DNA from: Cystobacter ferrugineus
GTDB taxonomy: Bacteria > Myxococcota > Myxococcia > Myxococcales > Myxococcaceae
Length of the DNA: 64,000 nucleotides
NCBI RefSeq assembly: GCF_001887355.1
Contig: NZ_MPIN01000009.1
Coordinates: forward strand, 248,001-312,000
Reading direction: 5' to 3'
Shown: positions 34,835 through 43,045 of the stretch, one piece after another
Numbering within the stretch: the first letter of the stretch is position 1
Layout of the letters: each line of letters starts with the position of its first letter
Notes under the pieces: generated by a model
The model's database searches: none
What the model was told of the DNA's origin: nothing
Seen by the model: the letters and a program-made list of their open reading frames with translations, nothing else
Made by a program: the position numbers and the translations under genes

Positions 34835-35281
34835 ATGCGCAAATTCTTGACTGTCTTCTCGTTGGGTAGCTGTCTGTTGATGACTGGCGCTGGGGCGCAG
34901 ACGCCGCCCGCCGCGCAACCTGAAAAGGCACCGAAGGTGGAACAAGCGAAGAAGTCGAGCACGGCCGCTCAGACCTCCTCGACTCAGGCGCCCTCGAATG
35001 CGTGCTACCTGTGGAAGGGGCGTGGAGGTGCGCCCACGGCGAGCTACATGGCTACCCATGCGAGCTGCCGTCCGTGGAATAGCAATTACGGGTGGAGCTT
35101 CTTCAAGCCCGACAATGGGGTGGACTACTATCGCGGAACATTCAAGGACGCCGTGGTCACCCCCTCCACTTGGGCGGTCTACGCCGACTTCGGCTCAGCG
35201 GTTGTCTCCTCGAAGGCGGACTACGATTCCTTCGTCGCCAATACCAAGTTGTCCGGCTCATGCGGCGAATGCCTGCACTGA
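34835..35281 (+). CDS. small secreted protein, unknown function
   Basis: The 148-residue product has a signal peptide (MRKFLTVFSLGSCLLMTGAGAQ) and then a Pro/Lys/Ser/Thr linker of about 35 residues. A compact aromatic-rich domain follows (CYLWKGRGGAPTASYMATHAS, then NSNYGWSFFKPDNG). It has four mature cysteines, two of them in the final GSCGECLH, so disulfides are likely. ATG 34835 starts the leader directly; ATG 34823 is in frame but has GGAG directly against it. The mature domain is unassigned. The base composition is lower in G+C than neighbours (A+T-rich start near 34760-34860), which could mean transfer or a toxin-like secreted peptide. Confidence 0.65.
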   Translation: MRKFLTVFSLGSCLLMTGAGAQTPPAAQPEKAPKVEQAKKSSTAAQTSSTQAPSNACYLWKGRGGAPTASYMATHASCRPWNSNYGWSFFKPDNGVDYYRGTFKDAVVTPSTWAVYADFGSAVVSSKADYDSFVANTKLSGSCGECLH

Positions 35282-35507
35282 GTCGTCCTGCGCTGGCCGG
35301 TGCCTGTGCGCGCCGGCGCGGTCGCTCCGAGGAATGGGCAGAGGATTTTAGAACCGCTGCCTGACCACGCTTCCCCCGACGGAGAAACAGAGGAGGGCCG
35401 TCGGCGGGTGCGGGCGTGGGCGTCTGGGCACCGCTACCTGGGGGAGCACCCTGCCCCATCGTGCCCGGCGCGGGCTCCTCCGGCCATTCATCTGGCACGG
35501 CAAGGAC

Positions 35508-35529
35508 ATTGACAAAAAAAGTTGTCAAT
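35508..35529. promoter_or_regulatory. ArsR operator: perfect ATTGACAA-N6-TTGTCAAT palindrome
   Basis: An 8-bp inverted repeat with a six-base A-rich spacer sits 14 bp before the ArsR start codon. TTGACA inside the left arm (35509-35514) is a perfect -35 sequence, so binding here would block the promoter. This is the standard arrangement for an autoregulated ArsR-family repressor, and it controls the two-gene ArsR/SRPBCC operon. Confidence 0.7.
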
Positions 35530-35543
35530 GGCTTCATGGGCCC

Positions 35544-36140
35544 ATGCTCGACGTGGAAGTCATCGAGGAGCCAGCGGCCGCGGCGGTGGCGCTCGACGCC
35601 GTCAAGAGCCAGCTGTTGGCGCAGCTGGTCACCCCCGCCTCCGCCGCGACGCTCGCCGCGCGCGTGGGGATGGCCCGGCAGAAGGTGAACTACCACCTGC
35701 GGGCGCTCGAGGAGCACAAGCTGGTGCGCCTCGCCGAGGAGCGGCAGTGGGGCGGGCTGACGGAGCGCCTGCTCGTGGCGACCGCGTCCTCCTACGTCGT
35801 GTCCCCGGGCGCGCTGGGCCCGATCGCCGTGGATCCGGAGCGCACCGCGGACCGCCTGTCCGCGAGCTACCTCATCGCGCTGGGGGCCCGCCTCGTGCGC
35901 GAGGTCGGCTCGCTCTGGCACCGGGCCCGGGAGGCGAACAAGGCCCTGGCCACCCTGGCCATCGACACGGAGATCCGCTTCCGCTCGCCCGCCGAGCGCG
36001 CCGCCTTCACCCACGAGCTCACCCAGGCCGTCACGGCGCTGGCCGCGCGCTACCACGACGCCTCGGCGCCCGGGGGCCGCCCCCACCGCGTGGTGCTCGC
36101 CGCCCACCCCCTCCCCACTCCCACGAAGGAAACCACATGA
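35544..36140 (+). CDS. ArsR-like winged-helix regulator
   Basis: The 198-residue protein has a helix-turn-helix in residues 15-70: LLAQLVTPASAATLAARVGM, recognition helix ARQKVNYHLRALE, and the wing HKLVRLAEERQWGG. No metal-binding cysteine pair is present, so it is not a classical metal-sensing ArsR but one of the group paired with SRPBCC proteins. The C-half (about 100-180) is helical. It overlaps the SRPBCC gene by ATGA (36137-36140), so the two are translationally coupled. It most likely represses its own operon through the palindrome just upstream. Confidence 0.85.
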   Translation: MLDVEVIEEPAAAAVALDAVKSQLLAQLVTPASAATLAARVGMARQKVNYHLRALEEHKLVRLAEERQWGGLTERLLVATASSYVVSPGALGPIAVDPERTADRLSASYLIALGARLVREVGSLWHRAREANKALATLAIDTEIRFRSPAERAAFTHELTQAVTALAARYHDASAPGGRPHRVVLAAHPLPTPTKETT

Positions 36141-36949
36141 CCGTGAAGAAGGACGCATCCGGACACCGCTCCGTCCAGGCCGAGGTCGAGGTCCCCGGCA
36201 CCCCCGAGGCCGTCTGGCGGGCCATCGCCACGGGCCCTGGCATCTCCGCCTGGTTCGTTCCCACCGAGCTCGAGGAGCGCGCGGGCGGCACGACCGTCTC
36301 CCACTTCGCCGAGGACTCCAGCATGGACTCGGTGGCGAAGATCACCACGTGGGAGCCGCCCCACCGCTTCGTCGCCGAGGCCCCCCAGGAGGGTCCCGGC
36401 CCGGTGGCCACCGAATGGAGCGTGGAGACGCGCTCGGGGGACACCTGTGTCGTGCGCGTGGTGCACCGCTGGTTCGCGAGCACCGATGACTGGGATGGCC
36501 AGTTCGAGGGCCACGCGCACGGCTGGCGCTCCTTCTTCCGGCTCCTGCGCGCCTACCTCGCCCACTTCCCGGGCCAGCACGCCGTTTCGTTCCAACTCAT
36601 GGGCATCACCTCCGGGCCCAAGGCCGCGGCGTGGGAGGCCCTCACCCGTCCGCTCGGCCTCGCGGGGGCCACCGTCGGCACCCGGGTGCGCGCTCCCGAG
36701 GGCGTGCCCTCCCTGGGGGGCATCGTGGAGTCGTCCGGCCCGTCCGAATGGCCCGAGTTGATCCTCCGGCTCGACACGCCGGCCCCTGGCCTGGCCCACC
36801 TCTTCCCGCTCGAGATGGGCGGTCAGGTCTTCGTGACCGTCCGCTACTTCCTGTTCGGGGAGCAGGCGCCCGGGGCCAAGGCCCACGTGGAGGCGTCGTG
36901 GCGCGCGTGGATGGCCCGGCTCTTCCCGCCCGCCGCCCCCCCGGCCTGA
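36137..36949 (+). CDS. SRPBCC (AHSA1-like) domain protein
   Basis: The 270-residue protein has an N-terminal START/AHSA1-type domain, about residues 10-150: VEVPGTPEAVWRAIATGPGISAWF, then VAKITTWEPPHRFVAE, then HRWFASTDDWDGQFEGHAHGW. Such domains bind hydrophobic ligands in a deep pocket. Residues about 160-260 repeat a shorter, similar beta pattern (LGLAGATVGTRVRAPEG...), perhaps a second degenerate copy. ArsR-SRPBCC pairs are widespread and usually uncharacterised; a role in lipid or toxic-compound response is guessed. The start overlaps the ArsR stop. Confidence 0.85.
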   Translation: MTVKKDASGHRSVQAEVEVPGTPEAVWRAIATGPGISAWFVPTELEERAGGTTVSHFAEDSSMDSVAKITTWEPPHRFVAEAPQEGPGPVATEWSVETRSGDTCVVRVVHRWFASTDDWDGQFEGHAHGWRSFFRLLRAYLAHFPGQHAVSFQLMGITSGPKAAAWEALTRPLGLAGATVGTRVRAPEGVPSLGGIVESSGPSEWPELILRLDTPAPGLAHLFPLEMGGQVFVTVRYFLFGEQAPGAKAHVEASWRAWMARLFPPAAPPA

Positions 36950-36955
36950 AGGAAC

Positions 36956-38668
36956 CTACAACTTGCACGCCACGTCGGAGACTCCGGGCTTGCGCGTCCA
37001 ACGCCAGCCCGGCACGGGCGCGCCGCGCGGCGAGTAGCTGAGGCGGAGCCGCCGGCCGCCGCGCTCGACGGTGAGTTCCATCTTCTGCTTGGAATGGGAC
37101 CGAGCCTGTTGAAGTGGCGTCATCGACAAGATCTTGTCGCCTTCCTTCACGCCCGCCTGCTCCGCGGCGGAGCCGGGCCTGAGGTCGCGGACGACGGCGA
37201 GGCGCATCTCGTCGAAGCCCAGGTCGAACGGCCGCTCGGTGACCGCGACCGGGCGCCAGCACGGCCCGAAGCTGTTCGGCAGCGGCACGATCGTCTTGCC
37301 AGCCACCATGTCCTCGAACTCGGCGCGCGCGCTGGCGCCCAGCTCCCGGGTGACGAGCGCGATCCACTCGCGCACCCCCACCTTCTCGCCTTGCCGCTGG
37401 CGAGCGAGAATCTCCAGGACCAGCGTGTCCAGGCTCCGCTTGCCACCGGACTTCTCGCGCATCTGGGCATCGACGCGTGCGAGGTACATGAAGCCGCGTC
37501 CGTAAGGCACCCTTTGCGCGCGAGCATCGCTCCAGAATCGGGCCGCGACCTGCTCATTGCCGAGCGACCGGAATGGATTGGTGTAGTAGTCCGACGCGTA
37601 ACCGTTGATGATGGAGAGGAACCTGGCCTGGTCGATCACTCCGGAGCGCAACGCGAGCAGCGCCGCGTAATAATCGGCCGTCCCCTCGGTGTACCAGGCG
37701 TAGTCGCCATGCCCTTCGCCGTGGAGTGTCGGCCAGTTGTGCGCCATCTCGTGCGCGATCAGCATCAAGGTTCCCCTGCCGATCGTTTCGCCTCCGGGTC
37801 CGTAGCCAAACATGAAGGACCTGGGAAACGCGGTGCCGCCGCCGCTGGGATAGGGATTCGCACGGACGAAGACGCGATAGGGCGCCCCCGCGTCCTGGAA
37901 GAACTCCGACATGTGGCCGTAAAGCTCGCGGATTTGATTGCTCAACGCTCCGGCATCGAAGGGCGGCGGGCTCAGCCAGTAGAGCGAGAAGTTGCCCTCG
38001 CCCTCGGCCGGTGCGCTCTTCACCGGACCAGCGGCGTAGAAGGAGTGGGCGAGCGTGTCGGCTGGGGCCACCGTCGATTGCGAGCCCTCACCCAGGCTCC
38101 AGATACCGCGGGAACCCGCGGGCATGCCGGAAAGATCCCACTCGAGCGTGATGCGATAGGATTGCTCCGTGTGGGGCAGCGCGAAGAAATAGACACCCGC
38201 TCCCATGATGCCGCCCGCTTCCCCGCGAAGATCGAACAGCGGACCGTTGCGCGTCTCGGATGAGACGACGCGGGGTGGAGTTCCATACCGGACCCTGACG
38301 TCGCCGACGGTCCCGCGACCGAGCTTCCAGTGGCGATACACCTCGTCCTCGATGGACGTCTCATCGACCGCCACGAGCTCGAGCGGACCCTTCGCGTCGC
38401 TCGCCTGGATGGCCGCGGCGTCGTAGCGGGCGGTGGGAATCGAGGCCCACGTCAACGGCATCCTGAGCAACGTCTGCCCGGCCGCGAGGTCGGGATGGCC
38501 GATCCGCATCCGCACCTCCAGGCGGTCGACCGCGCCACCTTTGGTGTGTGGAGCGAGGACGACGTCGAGCGCGGGTGGCGCCGACGGTGGGGTCGAAGCG
38601 AGTGCGACCGGGGTCGCCAGGAGCAGCGTGAGGATCCACACACGAACGAGAACGATGTCGGGGGCCAT
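36956..38668 (-). CDS. exported M61/M1-like zinc metallopeptidase with PDZ domain
   Basis: The 570-residue protein begins with a signal peptide (LVRVWILTLLLATPVALA). A beta-sandwich N-domain is followed by a gluzincin catalytic domain: the zinc motif is H306-E-M-A-H310 in LIAHEMAHNW, and the third ligand is Glu328 in WYTEGTADYYA, 18 residues on as in M1/M61 peptidases. A C-terminal PDZ-like domain (about 495-560) has VRDLRPGSAAEQAGVKEGDKI. M61 glycyl-aminopeptidases have this order of beta domain, catalytic domain and PDZ. ATG 38668 starts the leader; the longer frame upstream to 38962 is not protein-like. It is convergent with the SRPBCC gene. Confidence 0.88.
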   Translation of the reverse strand: MAPDIVLVRVWILTLLLATPVALASTPPSAPPALDVVLAPHTKGGAVDRLEVRMRIGHPDLAAGQTLLRMPLTWASIPTARYDAAAIQASDAKGPLELVAVDETSIEDEVYRHWKLGRGTVGDVRVRYGTPPRVVSSETRNGPLFDLRGEAGGIMGAGVYFFALPHTEQSYRITLEWDLSGMPAGSRGIWSLGEGSQSTVAPADTLAHSFYAAGPVKSAPAEGEGNFSLYWLSPPPFDAGALSNQIRELYGHMSEFFQDAGAPYRVFVRANPYPSGGGTAFPRSFMFGYGPGGETIGRGTLMLIAHEMAHNWPTLHGEGHGDYAWYTEGTADYYAALLALRSGVIDQARFLSIINGYASDYYTNPFRSLGNEQVAARFWSDARAQRVPYGRGFMYLARVDAQMREKSGGKRSLDTLVLEILARQRQGEKVGVREWIALVTRELGASARAEFEDMVAGKTIVPLPNSFGPCWRPVAVTERPFDLGFDEMRLAVVRDLRPGSAAEQAGVKEGDKILSMTPLQQARSHSKQKMELTVERGGRRLRLSYSPRGAPVPGWRWTRKPGVSDVACKL

Positions 38669-38860
38669 GGCCCCAGGCCCTACGGCTCGCGCCGCTTTTG
38701 ATTTCGTGGCGCTTGCTCCCGGGTCAATCCCCGCGCGTCCAGCGCGGCCCCCTCGCCTCCGTCTTGGAGCTCCCTGCCCACCCTTTGAAATCTCATTGAT
38801 AATACATTGACGTTTCCTTCGGGAATGGAGGATCCTCGGGACCTCAACCGGAGGAATGCA

Positions 38861-39067
38861 ATGCTGCGAGACATGTTGTTGAAGAGGCTGGGGTTCGTTG
38901 CGGTCATCGCGCTGGTGGGCTGTGGCGGCCCGGTGGACGAGACCACGGACACGGAGTCCCACCTGGCCAGCCAGGAGCAGCTGCTGCCCATGTGCAAGGT
39001 GGATGTCCCCCAGCCCTGCCCGGATGGGTACTACTGTGACGGCAAGACGTGCCGTCCGCTCCCCTGA
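38861..39067 (+). CDS. small Cys-containing lipoprotein (68 residues)
   Basis: ATG 38861 lies six bases after GGAGG. The leader RLGFVAVIALVGC carries a lipobox with the lipidated Cys at residue 21. The mature 48 residues are acidic at first (DETTDTESHLASQEQ) and then hold four cysteines in MCKVDVPQPCPDGYYCDGKTC, a knot-like spacing. This resembles short myxobacterial secreted peptides with a Dickkopf/EB-like C-x-C-PDGYYC pattern. The function is unknown. An 8-bp-stem hairpin follows it by 48 bp. It is divergent from the M61-like peptidase gene. Confidence 0.7.
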   Translation: MLRDMLLKRLGFVAVIALVGCGGPVDETTDTESHLASQEQLLPMCKVDVPQPCPDGYYCDGKTCRPLP

Positions 39068-39114
39068 GCTGAACCCCGGCCGCCCTCCCAGCCGTCGCAG
39101 TCGCGAGACATCAA

Positions 39115-39137
39115 CCCGGCGGCGCGCGACCGCCGGG
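39115..39137 (+). terminator. hairpin after the small lipoprotein gene
   Basis: A perfect inverted repeat CCCGGCGG-N7-CCGCCGGG begins 48 bp after the lipoprotein stop and 128 bp before the GH43 gene. There is no T-run after it, so intrinsic termination is only probable. The position between two same-strand genes with separate roles supports a terminator. Confidence 0.45.
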
Positions 39138-39264
39138 ACAAATCTGGGCGGAGGCGTTCACGAAAGAACTCGCACGGCGGTTCGTCTCGCTCAATTCCCG
39201 CACAGCGCGCCGCGGTCTTCTGCGCGTCTCGGCTGCAGCGTCCTCTCCCAATCAGGAGCCATCC

Positions 39265-40671
39265 ATGACCAAGCGTTGCATGCTGTCGCTGACGATCGCC
39301 GGCGTGTCGCTCGCCGTGTCCCCGGCGGTCGCGCAGACCGTCGGCGACCCCCAGAACCCGATCTTCCGCAACATGTACACCGCTGATCCCTCGGCGCATG
39401 TCTGGGCCGACGGACGGCTCTATGTCTATCCATCGCACGACATCGCCCCACCGCGCGGTGCCGACCTCATGGACGAGTACCATGTCTACTCGACCAACGA
39501 CATGGTCAACTGGGTCGATCACGGCGAGATCCTGCGCGCCGCCAACGTGCCCTGGGGTAGGCCGGAGGGCGGGTTCATGTGGGCGCCCGACGTGGCCTAC
39601 AAGAACGGCATCTATTACTTCTACTTCCCCCATCCCAGCGGAACGGACTGGAACAACACCTGGAAGATCGGCGTGGCGACGAGCACGCAGCCGGCCGCGA
39701 ACTTCACCGTGCAGGGATACATCCAGGGACTCGAATCGCTGATCGATCCCGCGGTGTTCGTCGATGACGATGGCCAGGCGTATCTGTATTACGGCGGGGG
39801 CGGCATCGCCAAGGGGGGCAAGCTCAAGGCCAACATGATGGAGATCGACGGCCAGATGCAGACCATGCAGGGCCTGGTCGACTTCCACGAGGCCTCGTGG
39901 GTGCACAAGCGCAACGGGCTCTACTACCTGTCGTACTCGGACAACCACGACCAGAATGGCGACCACAACCGCATGCGCTACGCCACGAGCACGAGCCCAC
40001 TCGGTCCGTGGACGTATCGTGGCATCTACATCGACTCCACCGACAGCTATACGAACCACGGCTCGATCGTGGAGTACAAGGGTCAGTGGTATGCCTTCTA
40101 CCACACGAGCATGCTGTCGGGGAATGATTGGCTTCGCTCGGTCAGCGTCGACAAGCTGTATTACAACAGCGACGGCACGATCCAGATGGTCAAGCAGACG
40201 AAGCAGCACGGCACGCCACACTTCGCCACGCCGCTGGCGATTCCGGGAACGATCCAGGCGGAGGACTACGACAACGGTGCACAAGGCGTCGCGTACAGCG
40301 ATGGCAGTCCGCAGAACGAAGGCGGCGCGTACCGGCCGAACGAAGGCGTCGATGTCGGCGCGATTCCCAGCGGAGGCTTCCACGTCGGTTGGGTGAGCAC
40401 CTCGGAGTGGGCGGAGTACACGGTGAACGTGGCGACGAGCGGCACGTATACCGTGTCCGCCCGGGTCGCGACGCAGACGGCCAATGGCAGTTCGTTGCGC
40501 ATCCTGTTCGACGGAAAGAAGGTGGGCACCCTCGCCGTGCCGAACACCGGAGAGTGGCAGACCTATACGACGGTGAGCACGCAGGTGAACCTGGAGGCTG
40601 GCAAGCACATCATCCAGCTGCGTTTTGGTGACGCGTTCAATCTCGATTCCTTGACGTTCACGAAGCAGTAA
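39265..40671 (+). CDS. secreted GH43 glycosidase with CBM6
   Basis: The 468-residue protein has a signal peptide (AGVSLAVSPAVAQ), then a five-bladed GH43 propeller (about 28-330) and a C-terminal CBM6 beta-sandwich (about 335-468). The three acidic residues of GH43 are visible: general base D41 in YTADPSAHVW, pKa modulator D161 in LIDPAVFVDDDG, and general acid E209 in FHEASWV. GH43 enzymes remove arabinose or xylose from plant arabinoxylan or arabinan. CBM6 (IQAEDYDNGAQGVAY, FHVGWVSTSEWAEY) binds xylan or beta-glucan. An AGGAG seven bases upstream fixes the start. No sugar-transport genes adjoin it, so it probably acts alone outside the cell. Confidence 0.93.
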   Translation: MTKRCMLSLTIAGVSLAVSPAVAQTVGDPQNPIFRNMYTADPSAHVWADGRLYVYPSHDIAPPRGADLMDEYHVYSTNDMVNWVDHGEILRAANVPWGRPEGGFMWAPDVAYKNGIYYFYFPHPSGTDWNNTWKIGVATSTQPAANFTVQGYIQGLESLIDPAVFVDDDGQAYLYYGGGGIAKGGKLKANMMEIDGQMQTMQGLVDFHEASWVHKRNGLYYLSYSDNHDQNGDHNRMRYATSTSPLGPWTYRGIYIDSTDSYTNHGSIVEYKGQWYAFYHTSMLSGNDWLRSVSVDKLYYNSDGTIQMVKQTKQHGTPHFATPLAIPGTIQAEDYDNGAQGVAYSDGSPQNEGGAYRPNEGVDVGAIPSGGFHVGWVSTSEWAEYTVNVATSGTYTVSARVATQTANGSSLRILFDGKKVGTLAVPNTGEWQTYTTVSTQVNLEAGKHIIQLRFGDAFNLDSLTFTKQ

Positions 40672-40770
40672 CGAGGGGTGGAGGACCCCGGGCTTCCCTC
40701 CTCAAGGGGCTGGCCCGGGCCCCTTGCGTCGGGTGCGGCCGGGAATGCCTCCTCGCTCCTCATGACGATT

Positions 40771-40808
40771 TTAAGTCAATTGACTTTATCAGTCGTTCGA
40801 CTTAATCA
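40771..40808 (+). promoter_or_regulatory. P450-operon promoter with two tandem palindromic operators
   Basis: AAGTCAATTGACTT at 40773-40786 is a perfect 14-bp palindrome. AGTCG-TT-CGACT at 40791-40802 is a second one with the same half-site AGTC. Their centres are 17 bp apart. TTGACT at 40780-40785 is a good -35, and TAATCA at 40803-40808 follows at 17 bases as a weak -10, so the second palindrome sits between them. This is the pattern expected for repression by the TetR protein encoded just downstream. Confidence 0.65.
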
Positions 40809-40851
40809 TCCTCGCAGGGGCTCGAGGACGGGCCACCTCCAGGAGGTCATG

Positions 40852-41001
40852 ATGAGTGCCGACAACACCGCGCCGCGGACCGTGCTGGACGTTCCGCCGA
40901 GCCGACTGCCCCCCCTGGAGCGCGCCATCCCGGCCGAGGAGCCACCCCGCCGCGAAGGATCCATCATCGAGGGTCTGGGAAAGGTCCGGGTGCGCGGGTG
41001 A
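40852..41001 (+). CDS. 49-residue leader protein overlapping the TetR gene
   Basis: AGGAGG (40841-40846) is five bases before ATG 40852. The product, beginning MSADNTAPRTVLDVPPSRL, is rich in Pro, Arg and Glu, has no cysteine and no hydrophobic segment, and so is neither a ferredoxin nor an exported protein. Its stop overlaps the TetR start as GTGA. It may act only as a translated leader that couples ribosomes onto the TetR gene, or be a small functional protein of the P450 operon. It is the first gene after the two operators. Confidence 0.6.
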   Translation: MSADNTAPRTVLDVPPSRLPPLERAIPAEEPPRREGSIIEGLGKVRVRG

Positions 41002-41642
41002 GTCCGAGCAAATCCGACCGGGGCAGCGAGACACGCGAACAGATCCTCATCACCGCCGAGCGGCTGTTCGCCGAGCACGGCGTGGAGGCCGTCTCCAACC
41101 GCCAGGTGAGCGAGGCGGCGGGCCAGTCCAACAACTTCGCCGTCGGCTACCACTTCGGCTCCAAGGAAGAGCTCGTGGTGGCGATCGTGCGCCGGCACTC
41201 CGAGCCGGTCGAGCGGCGGCGTACCGAGATGCTCGCGGAGATCTCCGGCTCGCCCGACCTGCGTGACTGGGCATCCTGCCTCGTGCGGCCGACCACCGAG
41301 CACCTCGCCTCGCTGGGCATCCCCTCCTGGTACGCGCGGTTCATCGCCCAGGTGACGGCCCATCCCTCCTACCGGGAGCTCGTCACCAACGAGGCGCTCT
41401 CCTCGCGCTCGATGCAGCAGACCGCCGAGGGCCTGTTCCGGCTGGTCCCGCGTCTGCCCGAAGAGGTGCGGCAGGAGCGTGGCTTCATGAGCCGGTTGAT
41501 GATCGTGCACATGTGCGCCGAGCGGGAACGCGCGCTGCACCAGGGCACCGCCCCACCCCGCTCGACGTGGGAGTCCACCGCGGCCGGACTGGTCGACGCG
41601 CTCGTCGGAGTGTGGCTGGCCCCCGTCACCGCCCGGCGGTGA
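40998..41642 (+). CDS. TetR family regulator of the P450 operon
   Basis: The 214-residue protein has a TetR DNA-binding domain, residues 8-58 (VEAVSNRQVSEAAGQSNNFA is the helix-turn-helix; HFGSKEELVVAIV follows). Its C-terminal domain is longer than TetR_N alone and has the helical ligand domain typical of regulators of terpene or aromatic catabolism such as CamR. GTG 40998 overlaps the previous stop, and it has no ribosome-binding site of its own. The gene lies inside the operon it presumably controls, through the palindromes at 40773-40802. The inducer is probably the substrate of the P450, by analogy with CamR and camphor. Confidence 0.87.
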   Translation: MSPSKSDRGSETREQILITAERLFAEHGVEAVSNRQVSEAAGQSNNFAVGYHFGSKEELVVAIVRRHSEPVERRRTEMLAEISGSPDLRDWASCLVRPTTEHLASLGIPSWYARFIAQVTAHPSYRELVTNEALSSRSMQQTAEGLFRLVPRLPEEVRQERGFMSRLMIVHMCAERERALHQGTAPPRSTWESTAAGLVDALVGVWLAPVTARR

Positions 41643-41754
41643 CCCGGGTCACTCGCCGGTGAGTCGTCGGAAACAACCGAAGTGACAGAGGGCTGAGCCT
41701 GCGTGAGCCCCGCCGTGACGAACACGGCGGATGGCGCACGGAGAGAGGAACGTC

Positions 41755-43005
41755 ATGACAACGCAAGAGCGCATCATCATCGTGGGAGCGGGCCAGGCCG
41801 GTGGCGAGCTGGCGGCCGGCTTGCGGAAGCAGGGCTACCCGGGGCGCGTTGTCCTGCTCGGAGACGAGGCGCATCCGCCCTACCAGCGGCCTCCCCTCTC
41901 CAAGGGGTTCCTGCAGGGAAAGGTGGCGCTGGCGGACCTCTACCTCAAGCCGCTGGCGACCTATGAGCGCTTCGACATCGAGTTCAAGCCCGGCACGCGC
42001 GTCGAGGCCATCGACCGCTCCACGCGGGAGATCTCCCTGAGGGATGGGAGCCGGCTCGGCTACGACAAGCTCGTTCTGGCCACCGGAGGCCGGGCACGTC
42101 CCTTGAGTCTTCCCGGGCTCGACACCGCCCGGCCCGAGAACCTGTTCGCCATGCGCTCGATCCTCGACGTCGAGGCGATGCGCGGCAGGTTCGTCCCCGG
42201 CAACCGCCTGGTCATCATCGGGGGAGGCTACGTGGGACTGGAGGTCGCGGCCGTGGCCGTGCAGCTCGGGCTGCGGGTGACGCTGCTCGAGGCGGCGCCT
42301 CGTCTGCTCTCCCGGGTGACGGGTCCGGAGGTGTCCTCGTTCATCGAGCAACTCCACCGCGAGCGGGGCGTGGAGTTCCGGCTCTCGTGCGAGGTGCGGG
42401 GCCTGGAGCTCGACGAGGCGCGGCGCCAGGTGCGCGGGGTGGACGTGGCGTGTCACGGCGTGCCCGAGCGGCTCGAGGCCGACCTGGTGCTGGTGGGAAT
42501 CGGCCTCATCCCCAACACGGAGCTGGCCTCCGCGGCGGGCCTGGCCGTCGACAATGGCATCCTCGTGGACGAGTACGCCTGCACGGCCGACCCGGCGATC
42601 CTCGCCATCGGGGACTGCGCGAATCAGCCCAGTGCCTACACGGGCGGACGCATCCGGCTCGAGTCCGTGCCCAACGCCATCGAGCATGCGCGCGTGGCGG
42701 CGGCCACCCTGATGGGCAAGCGGGAGCCCTCCACCGCCATTCCCTGGTTCTGGTCGGACCAGTACGGCTTGAAGCTGCAGATGGTGGGGCTCTCCACCGG
42801 CTACGAGCAGTGCGTCACGCGGGGCTCCGCCGAGCGCAAGGAGTTCTCGGCCTTCTATCTCAAGGGCGGACGGGTCATCGCCGCGGATGTGATGGGCCGC
42901 CCCGCGGAGTTCATGGCCGCCAAGAAGCTGGTCTCGAGCCGGGCGGAGGTGGACGTCACCCGCCTGGGCGACGCGGCCGTCCCGCTCACCAGCCTGGCCG
43001 CTTGA
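41755..43005 (+). CDS. FAD-dependent ferredoxin reductase (putidaredoxin-reductase type)
   Basis: The 416-residue protein has both dinucleotide-binding motifs: FAD at IIIVGAGQAGGELAA and NAD(P)H at LVIIGGGYVGLEVAA (about residue 150). The second FAD block reads ILAIGDCANQPSAY. The C-domain has WFWSDQYGLKLQMVG, characteristic of reductases that serve class I P450s (CamA, RhFRed-like). It passes electrons from NAD(P)H to a [2Fe-2S] ferredoxin. ATG 41755 follows GAGAGGAA. It lies 112 bp after the TetR gene and 40 bp before the P450 gene. No ferredoxin gene is in the cluster. Confidence 0.92.
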   Translation: MTTQERIIIVGAGQAGGELAAGLRKQGYPGRVVLLGDEAHPPYQRPPLSKGFLQGKVALADLYLKPLATYERFDIEFKPGTRVEAIDRSTREISLRDGSRLGYDKLVLATGGRARPLSLPGLDTARPENLFAMRSILDVEAMRGRFVPGNRLVIIGGGYVGLEVAAVAVQLGLRVTLLEAAPRLLSRVTGPEVSSFIEQLHRERGVEFRLSCEVRGLELDEARRQVRGVDVACHGVPERLEADLVLVGIGLIPNTELASAAGLAVDNGILVDEYACTADPAILAIGDCANQPSAYTGGRIRLESVPNAIEHARVAAATLMGKREPSTAIPWFWSDQYGLKLQMVGLSTGYEQCVTRGSAERKEFSAFYLKGGRVIAADVMGRPAEFMAAKKLVSSRAEVDVTRLGDAAVPLTSLAA

Positions 43006-43045
43006 AGACAGTCCACTTTCATCCAACACCCAGGGAGGTTCGAAC

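Noticed and set aside
40852-41001. The small ORF as the missing P450 ferredoxin
   Set aside because: It has no cysteine and cannot hold an iron-sulfur cluster.
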